Source of the DNA: Heyndrickxia coagulans DSM 1 = ATCC 7050
GTDB lineage: Bacteria; Bacillota; Bacilli; Bacillales; Bacillaceae_C
Assembly: GCF_000290615.1 (NCBI RefSeq)
Contig: NZ_ALAS01000103.1
Span: forward strand, 1 to 49,239
DNA length: 49,239 nt
Direction of reading: 5' to 3'
Program-made: the position numbers and the translations under genes
Shown: in pieces, positions 15,873-25,138 of the stretch
How the letters are laid out: each line of letters begins with the position of its first letter
Numbering within the stretch: the stretch's first letter is position 1
The notes under the pieces: generated by a model
Seen by the model: only the letters and a program-made list of their open reading frames with translations
Told to the model about the DNA's origin: nothing
Database searches by the model: none

Positions 15873-17003
15873 ATGGATACGGCCGAATTGAAAAAAGAAA
15901 TCATTGCCTTCAGCAAAAAGATCGGGATCGATAAAATCGGTTTTGCCTCTCCGGATCCGTTTACAGAGCTGAAGCAGCGCCTTATCCGCCAGCAGGAACT
16001 CGGCTACCAGTCCGGTTTTGAGGAAAAAGATATTGAAAAAAGGGTGAATCCTTCTTTGATTTTTGATTCGCCCCAGTCGATTATTGCCGTTGCGCTCGCC
16101 TATCCGTCAAAAATCAAAGATCCGCCGAAAGGGAAAAAAGGCGCACGCCGTGGGATCTTTTGCCGGGCTTCATGGGGGGAGGACTATCACACCATTTTAA
16201 GGGACAAGCTTTCGAAACTGGAAGATTTTCTTAAAGAAAAAGTGGAAGGGGCCCGCTGCAAATCAATGGTCGATACAGGGGAACTCTCCGACCGGGCGGT
16301 AGCTGAGAGGGCCGGCATAGGCTGGAGCGGAAAAAATTGTTCGATCATCACACCGGAATTTGGTTCCTATGTGTACTTAGGCGAAATGATTACCAATATT
16401 CCGTTTGAACCGGATACGCCTGTCGAGGACCAGTGCGGGGACTGCCGGAAATGCCTGGACGTCTGCCCGACCGGCGCGCTTGTTTCTGCCGGGCAGCTCA
16501 ATGCGAAACGGTGCATCAGCTTTTTAACGCAGACAAAAGATTACCTGCCGGATGAGTTTAAAGGGAAGATCGGCAACCGCGTGTACGGTTGTGATTCGTG
16601 CCAGACCATCTGTCCGAAAAACAAAGGGATGGATTTTCATTTTCATGAGGAAATGGAGCCGGAACCGGAAACGGCCAAACCTCTTCTGGAACCGATTCTC
16701 CGCCTCAGCAACCGCGCGTTTAAAGAACGGTTCGGCCATATGGCAGGATCGTGGCGCGGGAAAAAGCCGATCCAGCGAAATGCGATGATCGCGCTCGCCC
16801 ATTTTAAGGAAGAAAGCGCGGTACCGGAACTGATCCGGATTTTGCAGGAAGATCCGCGCCCGGTTATTCGCGGGACGGCTGGCTGGGCGCTTGGGAAAAT
16901 CGGCGGGGAAGAAGCAAAAGCGGCACTTCTTTCCGCACGCGAACAGGAAGAAGATCCGGATGCCCGCAATGAAATCGAAAAAGGCCTTGCCTTTTTCGAA
17001 TAG
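15873..17003 (+). CDS. queG: Epoxyqueuosine reductase
   Basis: A 376-residue cobalamin- and iron-sulfur-dependent enzyme performing the last step of queuosine synthesis on tRNA: reduction of epoxyqueuosine at wobble position 34. Visible are VDTGELSDRAVAERAGIGW, whose Asp is the proposed catalytic acid, two 4Fe-4S ferredoxin motifs (CGDCRKCLDVCPTGA and CDSCQTICPKNKG), and C-terminal HEAT-like repeats (VPELIRILQEDPRPVIRGTA). GGGAGG precedes the ATG. The order queG-yhbB-trmL equals B. subtilis yhbA-yhbB-cspR, and TrmL also modifies tRNA position 34, so the two tRNA wobble enzymes share a locus. Confidence 0.95.
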   Translation: MDTAELKKEIIAFSKKIGIDKIGFASPDPFTELKQRLIRQQELGYQSGFEEKDIEKRVNPSLIFDSPQSIIAVALAYPSKIKDPPKGKKGARRGIFCRASWGEDYHTILRDKLSKLEDFLKEKVEGARCKSMVDTGELSDRAVAERAGIGWSGKNCSIITPEFGSYVYLGEMITNIPFEPDTPVEDQCGDCRKCLDVCPTGALVSAGQLNAKRCISFLTQTKDYLPDEFKGKIGNRVYGCDSCQTICPKNKGMDFHFHEEMEPEPETAKPLLEPILRLSNRAFKERFGHMAGSWRGKKPIQRNAMIALAHFKEESAVPELIRILQEDPRPVIRGTAGWALGKIGGEEAKAALLSAREQEEDPDARNEIEKGLAFFE

Positions 17004-17007
17004 CCCA

Positions 17008-17074
17008 TGCCGCGGTGAACGCGGCACCAGCAGGAGAATGAAAACCAGCCGGCGCATATTTTTAGGATAGACAG
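17008..17074 (+). repeat. Dispersed intergenic repeat, copy B
   Basis: Matches copy A at 5280-5342. It opens with a perfect hairpin TGCCGCG-GTGAA-CGCGGCA, then GCACCAGCAG, ATGAAAA and the conserved tail TTTTTAGGATAGACAG. It sits just after queG. Confidence 0.6.
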
Positions 17075-17277
17075 GGATGCTGTTTCTTTTGGTGGATGCG
17101 GGTGAAAATCCGTTGCTGCGTTAAGAAAGCCCGGGGACCGTTCCTTCGGCTGCCGCTTTTTATGTGCCAAAAGCAGAGCCAACGCAAATTTTCAGCAAAA
17201 CAAAAGAGCCATTGCGCTTTCACACTGATTTCCCCCGTTTTTTCATCATATAGTGATGAAGAGAGGGGGGTTTCTGA

Positions 17278-18159
17278 TTGAAAGAACAAATCCAGGCACA
17301 TCTTGAAAACAGGCTTGCCCACTTTACCGGGCGTGGAACAGAGCGGGAATTTGAAGACATTGAACGAAAAAAGACGGGGCTTTCAAATCGGGATGCCCGG
17401 ATTGTAAAGGTGAAAGCGGAAGCAAAAGTAACCCGGGCTGACCAGGAGGGAAGCCACAACTTTCTTTATTATACGGTGCACATGCAATATATGATCAAAC
17501 AAAAAGCGGCTTTTTACATCGAAGAAGCAGTGGAGGAAAGAAAAGCATCTTTTTATGATGGAAGGCTTTATGAAGATGAAGAACTTGTGCCGGATATTCC
17601 GGAATGGCGCGGCCCTCAGCCGGATGATAAAGAGCAGAAAGCTGTTTCATCCGGCGGCGAACGGATCGCATATGTGTATGACCGCATGAAAGCTGTCCAG
17701 TATGCGGAAAAGTGGTGGAACCGTTTTAATCCGGCTTACAAATCGTTCACGGATGACTGCACGAACTTTATCTCGCAATGCCTTCACGCCGGCGGGGCAC
17801 CGATGCGCGGATACCCGGACAGGGCAAAGGGCTGGTGGATGATGCACAATAATTGGAGTTACAGCTGGACGGTTGCGCACTCGTTTAAGACATACCTGCA
17901 GTATTCTAAAACCGGTTTGCGCGCAAAGGAAGTTTCGTCCCCGCAGGAGCTGAAGTACGGCGACGTTATTTGTATCGATTTCCAGGGGGACGGCCGGTTT
18001 GACCATACGCTCATTGTCACGGGCTATGATTATTACGGCATGCCGCTTGTGAATGCCCATACGACCAATAGCCGCAAACGGTACTGGACATATGAAGACT
18101 CTTCCGCCTATACGCCGAATATCCGGTACAAGTTTTTTACCATTGAAGATGACAGTTGA
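17278..18159 (+). CDS. yhbB: Amidase-domain protein (YhbB-like)
   Basis: A 293-residue protein starting at a TTG with GAGAGGGGGG seven bases upstream. The C-terminal half (from about residue 135) is an Amidase_6 domain: YDRMKAVQYAEKWW, FTDDCTNFISQCLHAGG with the likely nucleophilic Cys, and FDHTLIVTGYD with the likely catalytic His. The N-terminal half is charged and helical with no signal peptide. The family is NlpC/P60-like and thought to act on cell-wall peptides, but YhbB itself is uncharacterised as far as I know. Position between queG and trmL matches B. subtilis. Confidence 0.85.
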   Translation: MKEQIQAHLENRLAHFTGRGTEREFEDIERKKTGLSNRDARIVKVKAEAKVTRADQEGSHNFLYYTVHMQYMIKQKAAFYIEEAVEERKASFYDGRLYEDEELVPDIPEWRGPQPDDKEQKAVSSGGERIAYVYDRMKAVQYAEKWWNRFNPAYKSFTDDCTNFISQCLHAGGAPMRGYPDRAKGWWMMHNNWSYSWTVAHSFKTYLQYSKTGLRAKEVSSPQELKYGDVICIDFQGDGRFDHTLIVTGYDYYGMPLVNAHTTNSRKRYWTYEDSSAYTPNIRYKFFTIEDDS

Positions 18160-18165
18160 GAAACG

Positions 18166-18174
18166 TGTTATAAT
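18166..18174 (+). promoter_or_regulatory. Possible extended -10 promoter of trmL
   Basis: TGTTATAAT forms an extended -10 element about 18 bases before the trmL start codon; no good -35 is present. It overlaps the spacer after yhbB. Confidence 0.35.
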
Positions 18175-18191
18175 AAGTCCCGAGGTGACAA

Positions 18192-18668
18192 ATGTTGAGC
18201 TTGCATGTTGTATTGTACCAGCCGGAAATTCCCGCCAACACAGGTAATATTGCACGCACTTGCGCGGGGACCGGGACAACGCTCCATCTGATCCGCCCGC
18301 TCGGCTTTTCAACGGATGATAAAATGCTGAAAAGAGCCGGGCTGGATTATTGGAAGCATGTGAATATTGTCTATTATGATTCACTGGAAGAATTTTTTGA
18401 AAAAAATGCGGACGGCGAGATTTACTACATTGAGACGTTTGGCGAAAAGCCGTTTACGGATTTTGACTTCAGCGATCCGGACAAAAATTTATATTTCATG
18501 TTCGGCCGGGAAACCTCGGGGCTGCCGAATGACTTGATTGAAAAAAATAAGGACCGCTGCCTGCGTATCCCGATGACAGACAAAGTGCGGTCGCTTAACC
18601 TTTCCAATACTGCCGCCATCCTTGTGTATGAAGCATTGCGGCAGCAGCATTATCCGGGATTAAAATGA
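18192..18668 (+). CDS. trmL: tRNA (cytidine/uridine-34 2'-O)-methyltransferase
   Basis: A 158-residue SPOUT-class methyltransferase that 2'-O-methylates the wobble base of tRNA-Leu isoacceptors using SAM. Motifs: QPEIPANTGNIARTC at the N-terminus, FGRETSGLP, and the knotted SAM-binding end IPMTDKVRSLNLSNTAAILV. It corresponds to B. subtilis CspR. CGAGGTG precedes the ATG. The window also encodes a tRNA-Leu(CAA) at 167, one of the classical substrates of this enzyme. Confidence 0.95.
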   Translation: MLSLHVVLYQPEIPANTGNIARTCAGTGTTLHLIRPLGFSTDDKMLKRAGLDYWKHVNIVYYDSLEEFFEKNADGEIYYIETFGEKPFTDFDFSDPDKNLYFMFGRETSGLPNDLIEKNKDRCLRIPMTDKVRSLNLSNTAAILVYEALRQQHYPGLK

Positions 18669-18669
18669 C

Positions 18670-18704
18670 AAAGGGCCGGGCTGGTTTATCTCCCGGCCTT
18701 TCGT
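18670..18704 (+). terminator. Probable terminator of trmL
   Basis: AAGGGCCGGG and CCCGGCCTTT form a GC-rich stem around an 11-base loop directly after the stop codon; the T tract (TTTCGTTT) is imperfect. Confidence 0.6.
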
Positions 18705-18806
18705 TTGCGGAAAAGCTCCAATGCCGAAAATGGTTCGGGAACATCCTCCCTTTTGCCCATGGAAGATGCCCGATACAAAAAAATCTTTCGAACGTTAAGC
18801 TTGCAC

Positions 18807-18917
18807 TTAATACTCCGGTTCTTGCTCGCGAAAGTTTTCCCCTTTTTCTTCGTATCCGGCCGTAAAAATGGCAGACAGGAATGAAATCGCTACCAATATA
18901 ATAAGGAACGTTTTCAA
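18807..18917 (-). CDS. Very small single-span membrane protein, 36 residues
   Basis: A short frame starting at TTG 18917 with AGGGGGA eight bases upstream and ending at TAA 18807. It begins MKTFLIILVAISFLSAIFTA, one hydrophobic segment, then a charged tail with GYEEKGENFREQEPEY. A TATAAT lies upstream on the minus strand near 18955. The fit of ribosome-binding site, hydrophobic N-terminus and acidic tail suggests a real small gene, but I do not recognise it. It lies between trmL and prkA, divergent from prkA. Confidence 0.5.
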   Translation of the reverse strand: MKTFLIILVAISFLSAIFTAGYEEKGENFREQEPEY

Positions 18918-19106
18918 TTGGACATTCCCCCTGTTTTTCCTTCTTTGAACCCATTATAGCCCATTTCACTGAAAGATGCACCTATTTTCAATTTTTGAAC
19001 GTATCGGCTTCATCAGGATCCACCGGCTCTAAACCAAGTTTTCCCATCTCTGTCTTTCGCCGCCATCCGATGTCCTCCCGCTCCGAATGAGGTTGTCTCT
19101 TTTTAT

Positions 19107-19135
19107 CATGTTCCCTCGCTTGGGGGCATAGATTA
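19107..19135 (+). promoter_or_regulatory. Possible sigma-E/sigma-K type promoter of prkA
   Basis: CATAGATTA (19127-19135) resembles the CATA-type -10 of mother-cell sigma factors; ATCATGT about 14 bases upstream may be a -35. In B. subtilis prkA is sigma-E dependent, which makes this plausible but unproven. Confidence 0.35.
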
Positions 19136-19174
19136 TATAAACGTCTCTTCAAAAAGACTAAGGGGAGGTACGAA

Positions 19175-21070
19175 ATGGATATTCTGAGGAAACTCACAAA
19201 CTACCGTGAAGAAGAGGAAAAACTGAGATGGGAAGGAACGTTCAGGGATTATCTTGACTTGCTGAAAGAAAAGCCATGGGTTGCACAATCCGCTCATTCC
19301 CGAGTTTACAATATGATTAAGGATGCCGGTGTGGAGGAAGTAGACGGAGTAAAAAAATACCGTTTTTTCAGCCATCAATTATTCGGTTTGGAAGAGGCGC
19401 TTGAAAAATTGGTGGAAGAATATTTCCACCCGGCTGCGAAAAGGCTGGATGTCAGAAAACGGATTTTATTATTGATGGGACCTGTAAGCGGCGGGAAATC
19501 CACGCTTGTGACGATGTTAAAACGGGGCCTTGAAGCGTATTCGCGGACTGAACAGGGTGCTGTTTTTGCCATCAAAGGCTGCCCGATGCATGAAGATCCG
19601 CTCCACTTGATTCCGCAACATTTGCGGGCGGATTTTTACGGGGAATACGGCATCCGGATTGAAGGTAATTTGTCCCCTTTGAATATGCTGCGGCTAGAGG
19701 AAGAGTATGGCGGAAGGATTGAAGACGTGCTCGTTGAAAGGGTCTTTTTTTCCGAAGACAAGCGCACGGGGATCGGCACATTCAGCCCGTCGGATCCGAA
19801 ATCGCAGGATATCGCGGATCTGACCGGCAGCATTGATTTTTCGACCATTGCTGAGTACGGTTCCGAATCGGATCCGCGCGCTTACCGCTTCGACGGCGAA
19901 CTGAACAAGGCCAACCGCGGCATTATGGAATTTCAGGAAATGCTCAAATGCGATGAGAAATTTCTCTGGCACTTGTTGTCGCTGACGCAGGAAGGAAATT
20001 TCAAAGCAGGCCGGTTTGCGCTGATTTCTGCCGATGAATTGATCATCGCGCACACGAATGAGACTGAATACCGCTCTTTTATTGCCAATAAGAAAAACGA
20101 AGCTCTGCACTCGCGGATTATTGTCATGCCGGTTCCGTATAACTTGCGGGTAACCGAGGAAGAGAAAATTTATGAAAAAATGATCCGGGAAAGCGACGTG
20201 GCGGATATTCATATTGCTCCGCATACGCTGAAAGTTGCGGCCATGTTCACTATTTTAACAAGGCTGCGCGAACCGAAGCGGGCGGATATCGATTTGCTCA
20301 AGAAAATGCGCTTGTATGACGGGATGGCAGTAGAGGGGTACAATTCACAGGATGTAAAGGAACTGAAAAATGAATATCAGGATGAAGGCATGTTCGGGAT
20401 TGATCCGCGCTATGTCATCAACCGTATTTCCTCTACGATCATCAAAAAAGAAATGAAATCCATCAATGCCCTCGATGTGCTTCTGTCTTTGAAGGAAGGG
20501 CTTGACCAGCATCCGTCGATTACCCCGGAATTGAAAGAGAAGTATTTAAATTTCATTTCTTTAGCGCGGAAAGAATACGATGAAATTGCCAAAAAAGAAG
20601 TGCAGAAAGCATTTGTATATTCGTATGAAGAGTCGGCGAAAACGCTGATGGACAATTATCTCGACAATGTAGAAGCATTCTGCAACAAAGTGAAGCTGCA
20701 TGATCCTTTGACAGGAGAAGAAATTAACCCGGATGAAAAACTGATGCGGTCGATCGAAGAACAGATCGGCATTTCGGAAAATGCAAAGAAAGCGTTCCGG
20801 GAGGAAATTCTCATCCGCATTTCGGCTTATGCGAGGAAAGGGAAACGGTTTGATTATAATTCACACGACCGTCTCCGTGAAGCGATCCAGAAAAAATTGT
20901 TTGCGGATTTAAAAGACGTTGTCAAGATTACAACATCTACAAAAACGCCGGATGAACAACAGTTGAAGAAAATCAATGAAGTGGTGGCACGTTTAATTGA
21001 TGATTACGGCTATAACTCCACATCGGCCAATGAACTGCTGCGCTATGTCGGGAGCTTGCTGAACCGGTAA
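19175..21070 (+). CDS. prkA: Serine protein kinase/AAA+ protease PrkA
   Basis: A 631-residue protein. An AAA+ ATPase module contains the Walker A GPVSGGKSTL near residue 105; the C-terminal portion is the PrkA kinase-like domain. In Bacillus it is made in the mother cell during sporulation and promotes spore-coat and sigma-K gene expression, and it has been described both as a kinase and as a Lon-like ATP-dependent protease. AGGGGAGG precedes the ATG. It is followed by a terminator and then yhbH, its constant genomic partner; spoVR, the third member of this conserved trio, lies at 29270-30679. Confidence 0.96.
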   Translation: MDILRKLTNYREEEEKLRWEGTFRDYLDLLKEKPWVAQSAHSRVYNMIKDAGVEEVDGVKKYRFFSHQLFGLEEALEKLVEEYFHPAAKRLDVRKRILLLMGPVSGGKSTLVTMLKRGLEAYSRTEQGAVFAIKGCPMHEDPLHLIPQHLRADFYGEYGIRIEGNLSPLNMLRLEEEYGGRIEDVLVERVFFSEDKRTGIGTFSPSDPKSQDIADLTGSIDFSTIAEYGSESDPRAYRFDGELNKANRGIMEFQEMLKCDEKFLWHLLSLTQEGNFKAGRFALISADELIIAHTNETEYRSFIANKKNEALHSRIIVMPVPYNLRVTEEEKIYEKMIRESDVADIHIAPHTLKVAAMFTILTRLREPKRADIDLLKKMRLYDGMAVEGYNSQDVKELKNEYQDEGMFGIDPRYVINRISSTIIKKEMKSINALDVLLSLKEGLDQHPSITPELKEKYLNFISLARKEYDEIAKKEVQKAFVYSYEESAKTLMDNYLDNVEAFCNKVKLHDPLTGEEINPDEKLMRSIEEQIGISENAKKAFREEILIRISAYARKGKRFDYNSHDRLREAIQKKLFADLKDVVKITTSTKTPDEQQLKKINEVVARLIDDYGYNSTSANELLRYVGSLLNR

Positions 21071-21078
21071 TCCGGCAG

Positions 21079-21103
21079 CCGGGCGATATCAGCCCGGTTT
21101 TTT
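21079..21103 (+). terminator. Rho-independent terminator of prkA
   Basis: CCGGGC-GATATCA-GCCCGG followed by T6, eight bases after the stop codon. Confidence 0.88.
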
Positions 21104-21279
21104 CTTACCCGGTAGTGGTCTGTTTTTCAAAGAAAAATGTCAAATATTCTGCTTTATTGCATAAGATAATGTAATCTTAAATGTTATAATCCAATCTGGT
21201 TTTTAAACGCCAAAATAGCATATGAATTGATTTCCGGTATGGTGACGGCGCAAGCATTTTCAAAAAAGGGAGGATGAGC

Positions 21280-22446
21280 ATGGATAAACAGGATCAGAAG
21301 CATTTTGTTCTTTCACAGGAAGACTGGTCGCTCCACCGCAAAGGGCATGATGACCAGGTCCGCCATCAGGAAAAGGTCCAGGAAGCCATCCGCAACAATC
21401 TGCCCGACTTAATTACAGAAGAAAGCATTATCATGTCAGACGGCCGGGATGTTGTCAAAATACCGATCCGGTCATTGGACGAATATAAAATCCGCTATAA
21501 TTATGATAAAAATAAACATGTCGGCCAGGGGCAGGGCGATTCCAAAGTCGGGGATATCATTGCACGCGACGGTTCCCCGCAGGAAGGCCCGGGCAAAGGC
21601 CAGGGAGCAGGAGACCAGCCGGGAGAAGACTATTATGAAGCGGAAGTAACTCTGATGGAGATCGAGGAAGCATTGTTCAGCCAATTGGAACTGCCGAATC
21701 TCCAAAGGAAAGAGCAGGATGAGAACACAGTTGAAGCGATTGAATTTAACGATATCCGAAAGACGGGGCTGATGGGCAATATCGATAAAAAACGGACGAT
21801 GATGTCGGCGTTTAAAAGAAATGCGATGAATGGCAAACCGGCCTTTCACCCGATCGTGCCGGAAGATCTCAAATTCCGCACATGGAATGAAGTGGAAAAA
21901 CCGGAATCAAAAGCGGTTGTCCTTGCGATGATGGATACAAGTGGAAGTATGGGGATATGGGAAAAGTATATGGCGCGCAGCTTTTTCTTCTGGATGACGC
22001 GTTTTTTGCGGACGAAATACGAGACCGTGGAAATTGAATTTATCGCCCACCATACAGAGGCAAAAGTCGTATCGGAGGAAGATTTCTTTTCAAAAGGGGA
22101 GTCCGGCGGCACCATCTGTTCATCGGCTTACCGGAAAGCACTCAGCCTGATCAATGAAAAATATGACCCGTACCGCTTTAATATTTATCCTTTCCATTTC
22201 TCGGACGGCGACAACCTGACATCAGACAATGCGCGCTGCGTGAAACTTGTCCAGCAAATCATGAAAGTCTCGAATATGTTCTACTACGGGGAAGTGAACC
22301 AGTACAACCGCCACAGCACGCTCATGTCGGCCTATAAAAATATTAAAGATGAAAAATTTAAATATTACGTGCTGAAGCAAAAAGCGGATGTATTCCATGC
22401 GATGAAAAGCTTTTTTTCAAAGAAAGCGGACAAAGCTTTGGCATAA
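21280..22446 (+). CDS. yhbH: Sporulation protein YhbH (UPF0229/YeaH family, VWA-like)
   Basis: A 388-residue protein of the DUF444 family. It has a charged N-terminus with a Gly/Gln-rich low-complexity linker near residues 85-120, and a C-terminal von Willebrand-A-like domain with the metal-site motif [10 protein letters not shown] use the ATG at 21280, six bases after GGGAGG; the ATG at 21274 touches that site. In B. subtilis yhbH is sigma-E controlled and sits after prkA as here. The biochemical role is unknown. A terminator separates the two genes, so yhbH probably has its own promoter in 21104-21265. Confidence 0.95.
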   Translation: MDKQDQKHFVLSQEDWSLHRKGHDDQVRHQEKVQEAIRNNLPDLITEESIIMSDGRDVVKIPIRSLDEYKIRYNYDKNKHVGQGQGDSKVGDIIARDGSPQEGPGKGQGAGDQPGEDYYEAEVTLMEIEEALFSQLELPNLQRKEQDENTVEAIEFNDIRKTGLMGNIDKKRTMMSAFKRNAMNGKPAFHPIVPEDLKFRTWNEVEKPESKAVVLAMMDTSGSMGIWEKYMARSFFFWMTRFLRTKYETVEIEFIAHHTEAKVVSEEDFFSKGESGGTICSSAYRKALSLINEKYDPYRFNIYPFHFSDGDNLTSDNARCVKLVQQIMKVSNMFYYGEVNQYNRHSTLMSAYKNIKDEKFKYYVLKQKADVFHAMKSFFSKKADKALA

Positions 22447-22448
22447 GA

Positions 22449-22489
22449 AAAAAGGGGCTGCACAACGGCTGGTGCGGGCCCCTTTTTTT
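22449..22489 (+). terminator. Rho-independent terminator of yhbH
   Basis: AAAAAGGGGC...GCCCCTTTTTTT stem with GCAC/GTGC inner pairing, directly after the stop. Confidence 0.9.
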
Positions 22490-22546
22490 GCGGGTGCTGA
22501 AACATGGATGATTCGCCTGAGTCGGTATGCGCCGCGCGCTGTGAGC

Positions 22547-22783
22547 TCATAAGTTTTCTACCCATATCTTATATTTAAGGATGCCATCTTCCCGAAATTC
22601 TTCTGTATGAACAAGGTATGTTACATCTGGTAATCCACATAAAGCATAGGTAAGAACACTAGCAACTTTCAAATCAGGAGTAATAAATCCCCTTCCTTCT
22701 CCCATGTCACTAACGCTGGAGAACCCCACTTCTTCAGCCTCCCGAAATGTATCATAAATTCGATCATCTATCGTCCATTCCAT
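22547..22783 (-). CDS. Hypothetical 78-residue protein
   Basis: Starts at an ATG with AAAGGAG eight bases upstream, so translation is likely. The acidic, soluble sequence begins MEWTIDDRIYDTFREAEEVG and ends YKIWVENL, with FITPDLKVASVLTYAL in the middle. No known domain is recognised and no signal peptide is present. It ends near the yhbH terminator on the opposite strand and lies 32 bases downstream of the acetyltransferase gene, with which it may form a two-gene transcript. Confidence 0.65.
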   Translation of the reverse strand: MEWTIDDRIYDTFREAEEVGFSSVSDMGEGRGFITPDLKVASVLTYALCGLPDVTYLVHTEEFREDGILKYKIWVENL

Positions 22784-22815
22784 GGGGATATCTCCTTTCC
22801 TTTATTCTATGGACG

Positions 22816-23376
22816 CTAAAAATGTTCCTCTCTTAAAATGGAATAGATTTTGATATCCCAATGTTTTCCTTTTGCATAAACGGCTTTGCGCAAAGTGCCT
22901 TCATAGGTCATGCCGGATTTTTCCATGACGCGGGCGGAAGCAATATTTTCTGCAAAACAGCGGGCCTGGATGCGGATCAGATACATGCGTTCAAAACCGA
23001 AGGCGATTAGCTTTTTAGCGGCTTCTGTCATGATGCCTTTTCCCCAGTACTCAGGAGAAAGGGCATAGCCAATCTCGGCTGTTCCTTCTTCCGGCTTCCA
23101 CCATACAAAATCGACCGTCCCGATCAGCTTCCGTGTCTTTTTGTCTTCAATTCCCCAGGGGGCAATCCTGTGTTCGCGGTACTGGCCGAGCACAAAATTA
23201 ATGAAATTTTTCGAATCGCGGACAGACCGGTGTGCATCCCATGTCACGTATTTTGATACTTCACTTCTTGATGCATAGGAAAATAAATCGAGCACGTCAT
23301 CCCGCTTCAGCTTTCTTAAAACAAGCCGGTCCGTTTCAAGCAGCGGCAAGTTCCGGTATATGTCTTCGATTCTCAC
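22816..23376 (-). CDS. GNAT family N-acetyltransferase (RimJ/RimL type)
   Basis: A 186-residue acetyltransferase. LLETDRLVLRKLKRDD is the standard N-terminal motif of the RimJ/RimL-like branch; the acetyl-CoA-binding loop is AEIGYALSPEYWGKGIMTEA; NIASARVMEKSGMTYEGTLR is the conserved C-terminal motif. These enzymes acetylate N-terminal amino groups of ribosomal proteins or small molecules; the target cannot be predicted. The start is a GTG with GGGGGAT four bases upstream. Confidence 0.9.
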   Translation of the reverse strand: MRIEDIYRNLPLLETDRLVLRKLKRDDVLDLFSYASRSEVSKYVTWDAHRSVRDSKNFINFVLGQYREHRIAPWGIEDKKTRKLIGTVDFVWWKPEEGTAEIGYALSPEYWGKGIMTEAAKKLIAFGFERMYLIRIQARCFAENIASARVMEKSGMTYEGTLRKAVYAKGKHWDIKIYSILREEHF

Positions 23377-23463
23377 GTCTATCCCCCGCAGTTCTGATTG
23401 GTTTATTAAAAATGTATCATAAAATGGAAATTCTTCAATTGTTTATGTAAATTTCTTTCGTAT

Positions 23464-23497
23464 AAAAAAAGAGCACGCTGAACGCTGCTCTTTTTTT
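23464..23497 (-). terminator. Bidirectional Rho-independent terminator
   Basis: AAAAAAAGAGCA...TGCTCTTTTTTT with a 10-base loop. It ends the minus-strand Pit gene. Confidence 0.9.
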
Positions 23498-23506
23498 AAC
23501 CCCGTT

Positions 23507-24505
23507 TTACCAAAAAAGGCTTACAATATGATAAATCGCACCGGACAAAACGGCTGAAATTGGAAGGGTAATGACCCAAGTGATCACCATTCTTTTTGCA
23601 GTATCCCACTTGACCCCTTTAATCCGGTGGGCCGAACCAACCCCGAGAATGGAGGAAGAAATGACATGGGTGGTGCTGACCGGCAAGTGGATAAATGTCG
23701 CGCCAAAAATGATGAAAGCTGAACTCAGGTCGGCTGCAACCCCGTTAATCGGCCGGATCTTCATAATATTGCCGCCAACCGTTTTAATGATCCGCCAGCC
23801 GCCCATCGCAGTGCCAAGCCCCATTGCCGCCGCACAACCGACCTGGACCCAGAACGGAATATGGTTATCAGCGATATAATGGTTGGCAATCAAAGCCATT
23901 GTGATAATCCCCATCGATTTCTGGGCATCGTTTGTCCCATGGGAGAAAGACTGGAGGGCGGCGGTGAAAATTTGAATCAGCCGGAAGTGCCGGTTTGTTT
24001 TTGCAAGATTAAAATTCTGGAATGCAACTTTAAAAATGCTGTAAACCGTAAAACCGATCGTAAAAGCGAGGATCGGGGATAAAAGTAAGGCTTCGATAAT
24101 GCTGATAAAACCACGGTATTCGATCACATGAAATCCTGACGAGGCGATCGCCGCGCCGGCAATGGATCCGATAATCGCATGGGAAGAACTGCTTGGAATG
24201 CCGAAATACCATGTAATCAAATTCCAAATAATCGCTGAAATCAATGAGGACAAAATGACAATCTGCCCGTTTGCAAGGGTGAACGGGTTCACAATACTTT
24301 CTGTAATCGTCTCCGCAACACCTGTAAATGAAATGGCGCCGAGAAAATTCATAAGCGCGGCCATTATAATCGCATGCCGGGGTTTTAATGCTTTTGTCGA
24401 AACGGCCGTTGCAATCGCGTTCGCCGTGTCATGGAATCCATTGATGAAATCGAATCCAAATGCAAAAATCACAATTAAGACAGTTAATACTAAAATGCTA
24501 TCCAT
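23507..24505 (-). CDS. pit: Low-affinity inorganic phosphate transporter (PiT family)
   Basis: A 332-residue membrane protein with about ten hydrophobic helices. The two inverted PiT signature copies are visible: GFDFINGFHDTANAIATAVS near the N-terminus and SFSHGTNDAQKSMGII in the second half, each with the conserved Asn and Asp of the phosphate/cation path. It couples phosphate (or metal phosphate) uptake to the proton or sodium gradient. The gene follows a DUF47 gene by 12 bases, the classic pair (ykaA-ykaB in B. subtilis). Confidence 0.93.
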   Translation of the reverse strand: MDSILVLTVLIVIFAFGFDFINGFHDTANAIATAVSTKALKPRHAIIMAALMNFLGAISFTGVAETITESIVNPFTLANGQIVILSSLISAIIWNLITWYFGIPSSSSHAIIGSIAGAAIASSGFHVIEYRGFISIIEALLLSPILAFTIGFTVYSIFKVAFQNFNLAKTNRHFRLIQIFTAALQSFSHGTNDAQKSMGIITMALIANHYIADNHIPFWVQVGCAAAMGLGTAMGGWRIIKTVGGNIMKIRPINGVAADLSSAFIIFGATFIHLPVSTTHVISSSILGVGSAHRIKGVKWDTAKRMVITWVITLPISAVLSGAIYHIVSLFW

Positions 24506-24517
24506 TCAGCAGACTCC

Positions 24518-25138
24518 TCACGCATTTTTCATGATAATCGTCTCTAAAATGTTTGCCACCGTCTGGCAGTAGTCGGCCACATCTTCCATCTTTTCATACA
24601 AATCCTTATATTTGATCAGGCGGATCGGATCTTTTTCGTTTTGAAAGAGGTGGATTAATGATTTTCTTAAAATTTCGTCACAATGGAATTCAAATTCTTT
24701 AATTTTAATGGCATGCGGGCGAATCTTGTCGAGTTTTTTCGAAAAAAGGATGTCGATTGCTTTTTCAATTTCTTCGGTACAGCGGCGGATCATTTCAACG
24801 AATTCGACCATAAAATCGTCTGCCTGGTAAATATTGTACAGTTCAAACAATCCGGAAACTTCTTCAATGCCGTCCAACACGTCATCGAGGCTGTTCGTCA
24901 GTGACAAAAGGTCTTCCCGTTCAATCGGGGTGATAAAGGCATCGTTCAGTTCCAGAATCATGTCATGGACGTAAGTATCCCCTGTCGTTTCATACTCTTT
25001 CATTTTTTCAGTAAAAATTTTTAAATCGTCTTTATTATGGATTTTATAGTCGGCAAAGTAATTGGTGGCTTCCCGGAGATTGGTCGAAATATGGCCAAAC
25101 AGCACTGTAAACTTGTCTTTCTTGTTTTTAAATACCAT
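24518..25138 (-). CDS. ykaA: DUF47 family protein, putative phosphate transport regulator (YkaA-like)
   Basis: A 206-residue, fully helical, cytoplasmic protein of the PhoU-like DUF47 family. The sequence is rich in Glu/Asp/Lys with motifs HISTNLREATNYFADY and TPIEREDLLSLTNSLDD. Members are almost always encoded just before a PiT transporter and are believed to restrain or regulate it; here the gap is 12 bases. GAGGGGG precedes the ATG. It is the promoter-proximal gene of the pair. Confidence 0.92.
   Translation of the reverse strand: MVFKNKKDKFTVLFGHISTNLREATNYFADYKIHNKDDLKIFTEKMKEYETTGDTYVHDMILELNDAFITPIEREDLLSLTNSLDDVLDGIEEVSGLFELYNIYQADDFMVEFVEMIRRCTEEIEKAIDILFSKKLDKIRPHAIKIKEFEFHCDEILRKSLIHLFQNEKDPIRLIKYKDLYEKMEDVADYCQTVANILETIIMKNA

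Noticed and set aside
17647-18384. 245-residue open frame antisense to yhbB and trmL
   Set aside because: It spans two well-supported opposite genes and their junction; no start signal or domain.
18988-19197. Minus-strand frame ending MGKLGLEPVDPDEADTFKN upstream of prkA
   Set aside because: The residue pattern looks protein-like, but no start codon has a usable ribosome-binding site and it overlaps the prkA promoter and leader. Conservation analysis could revive it.
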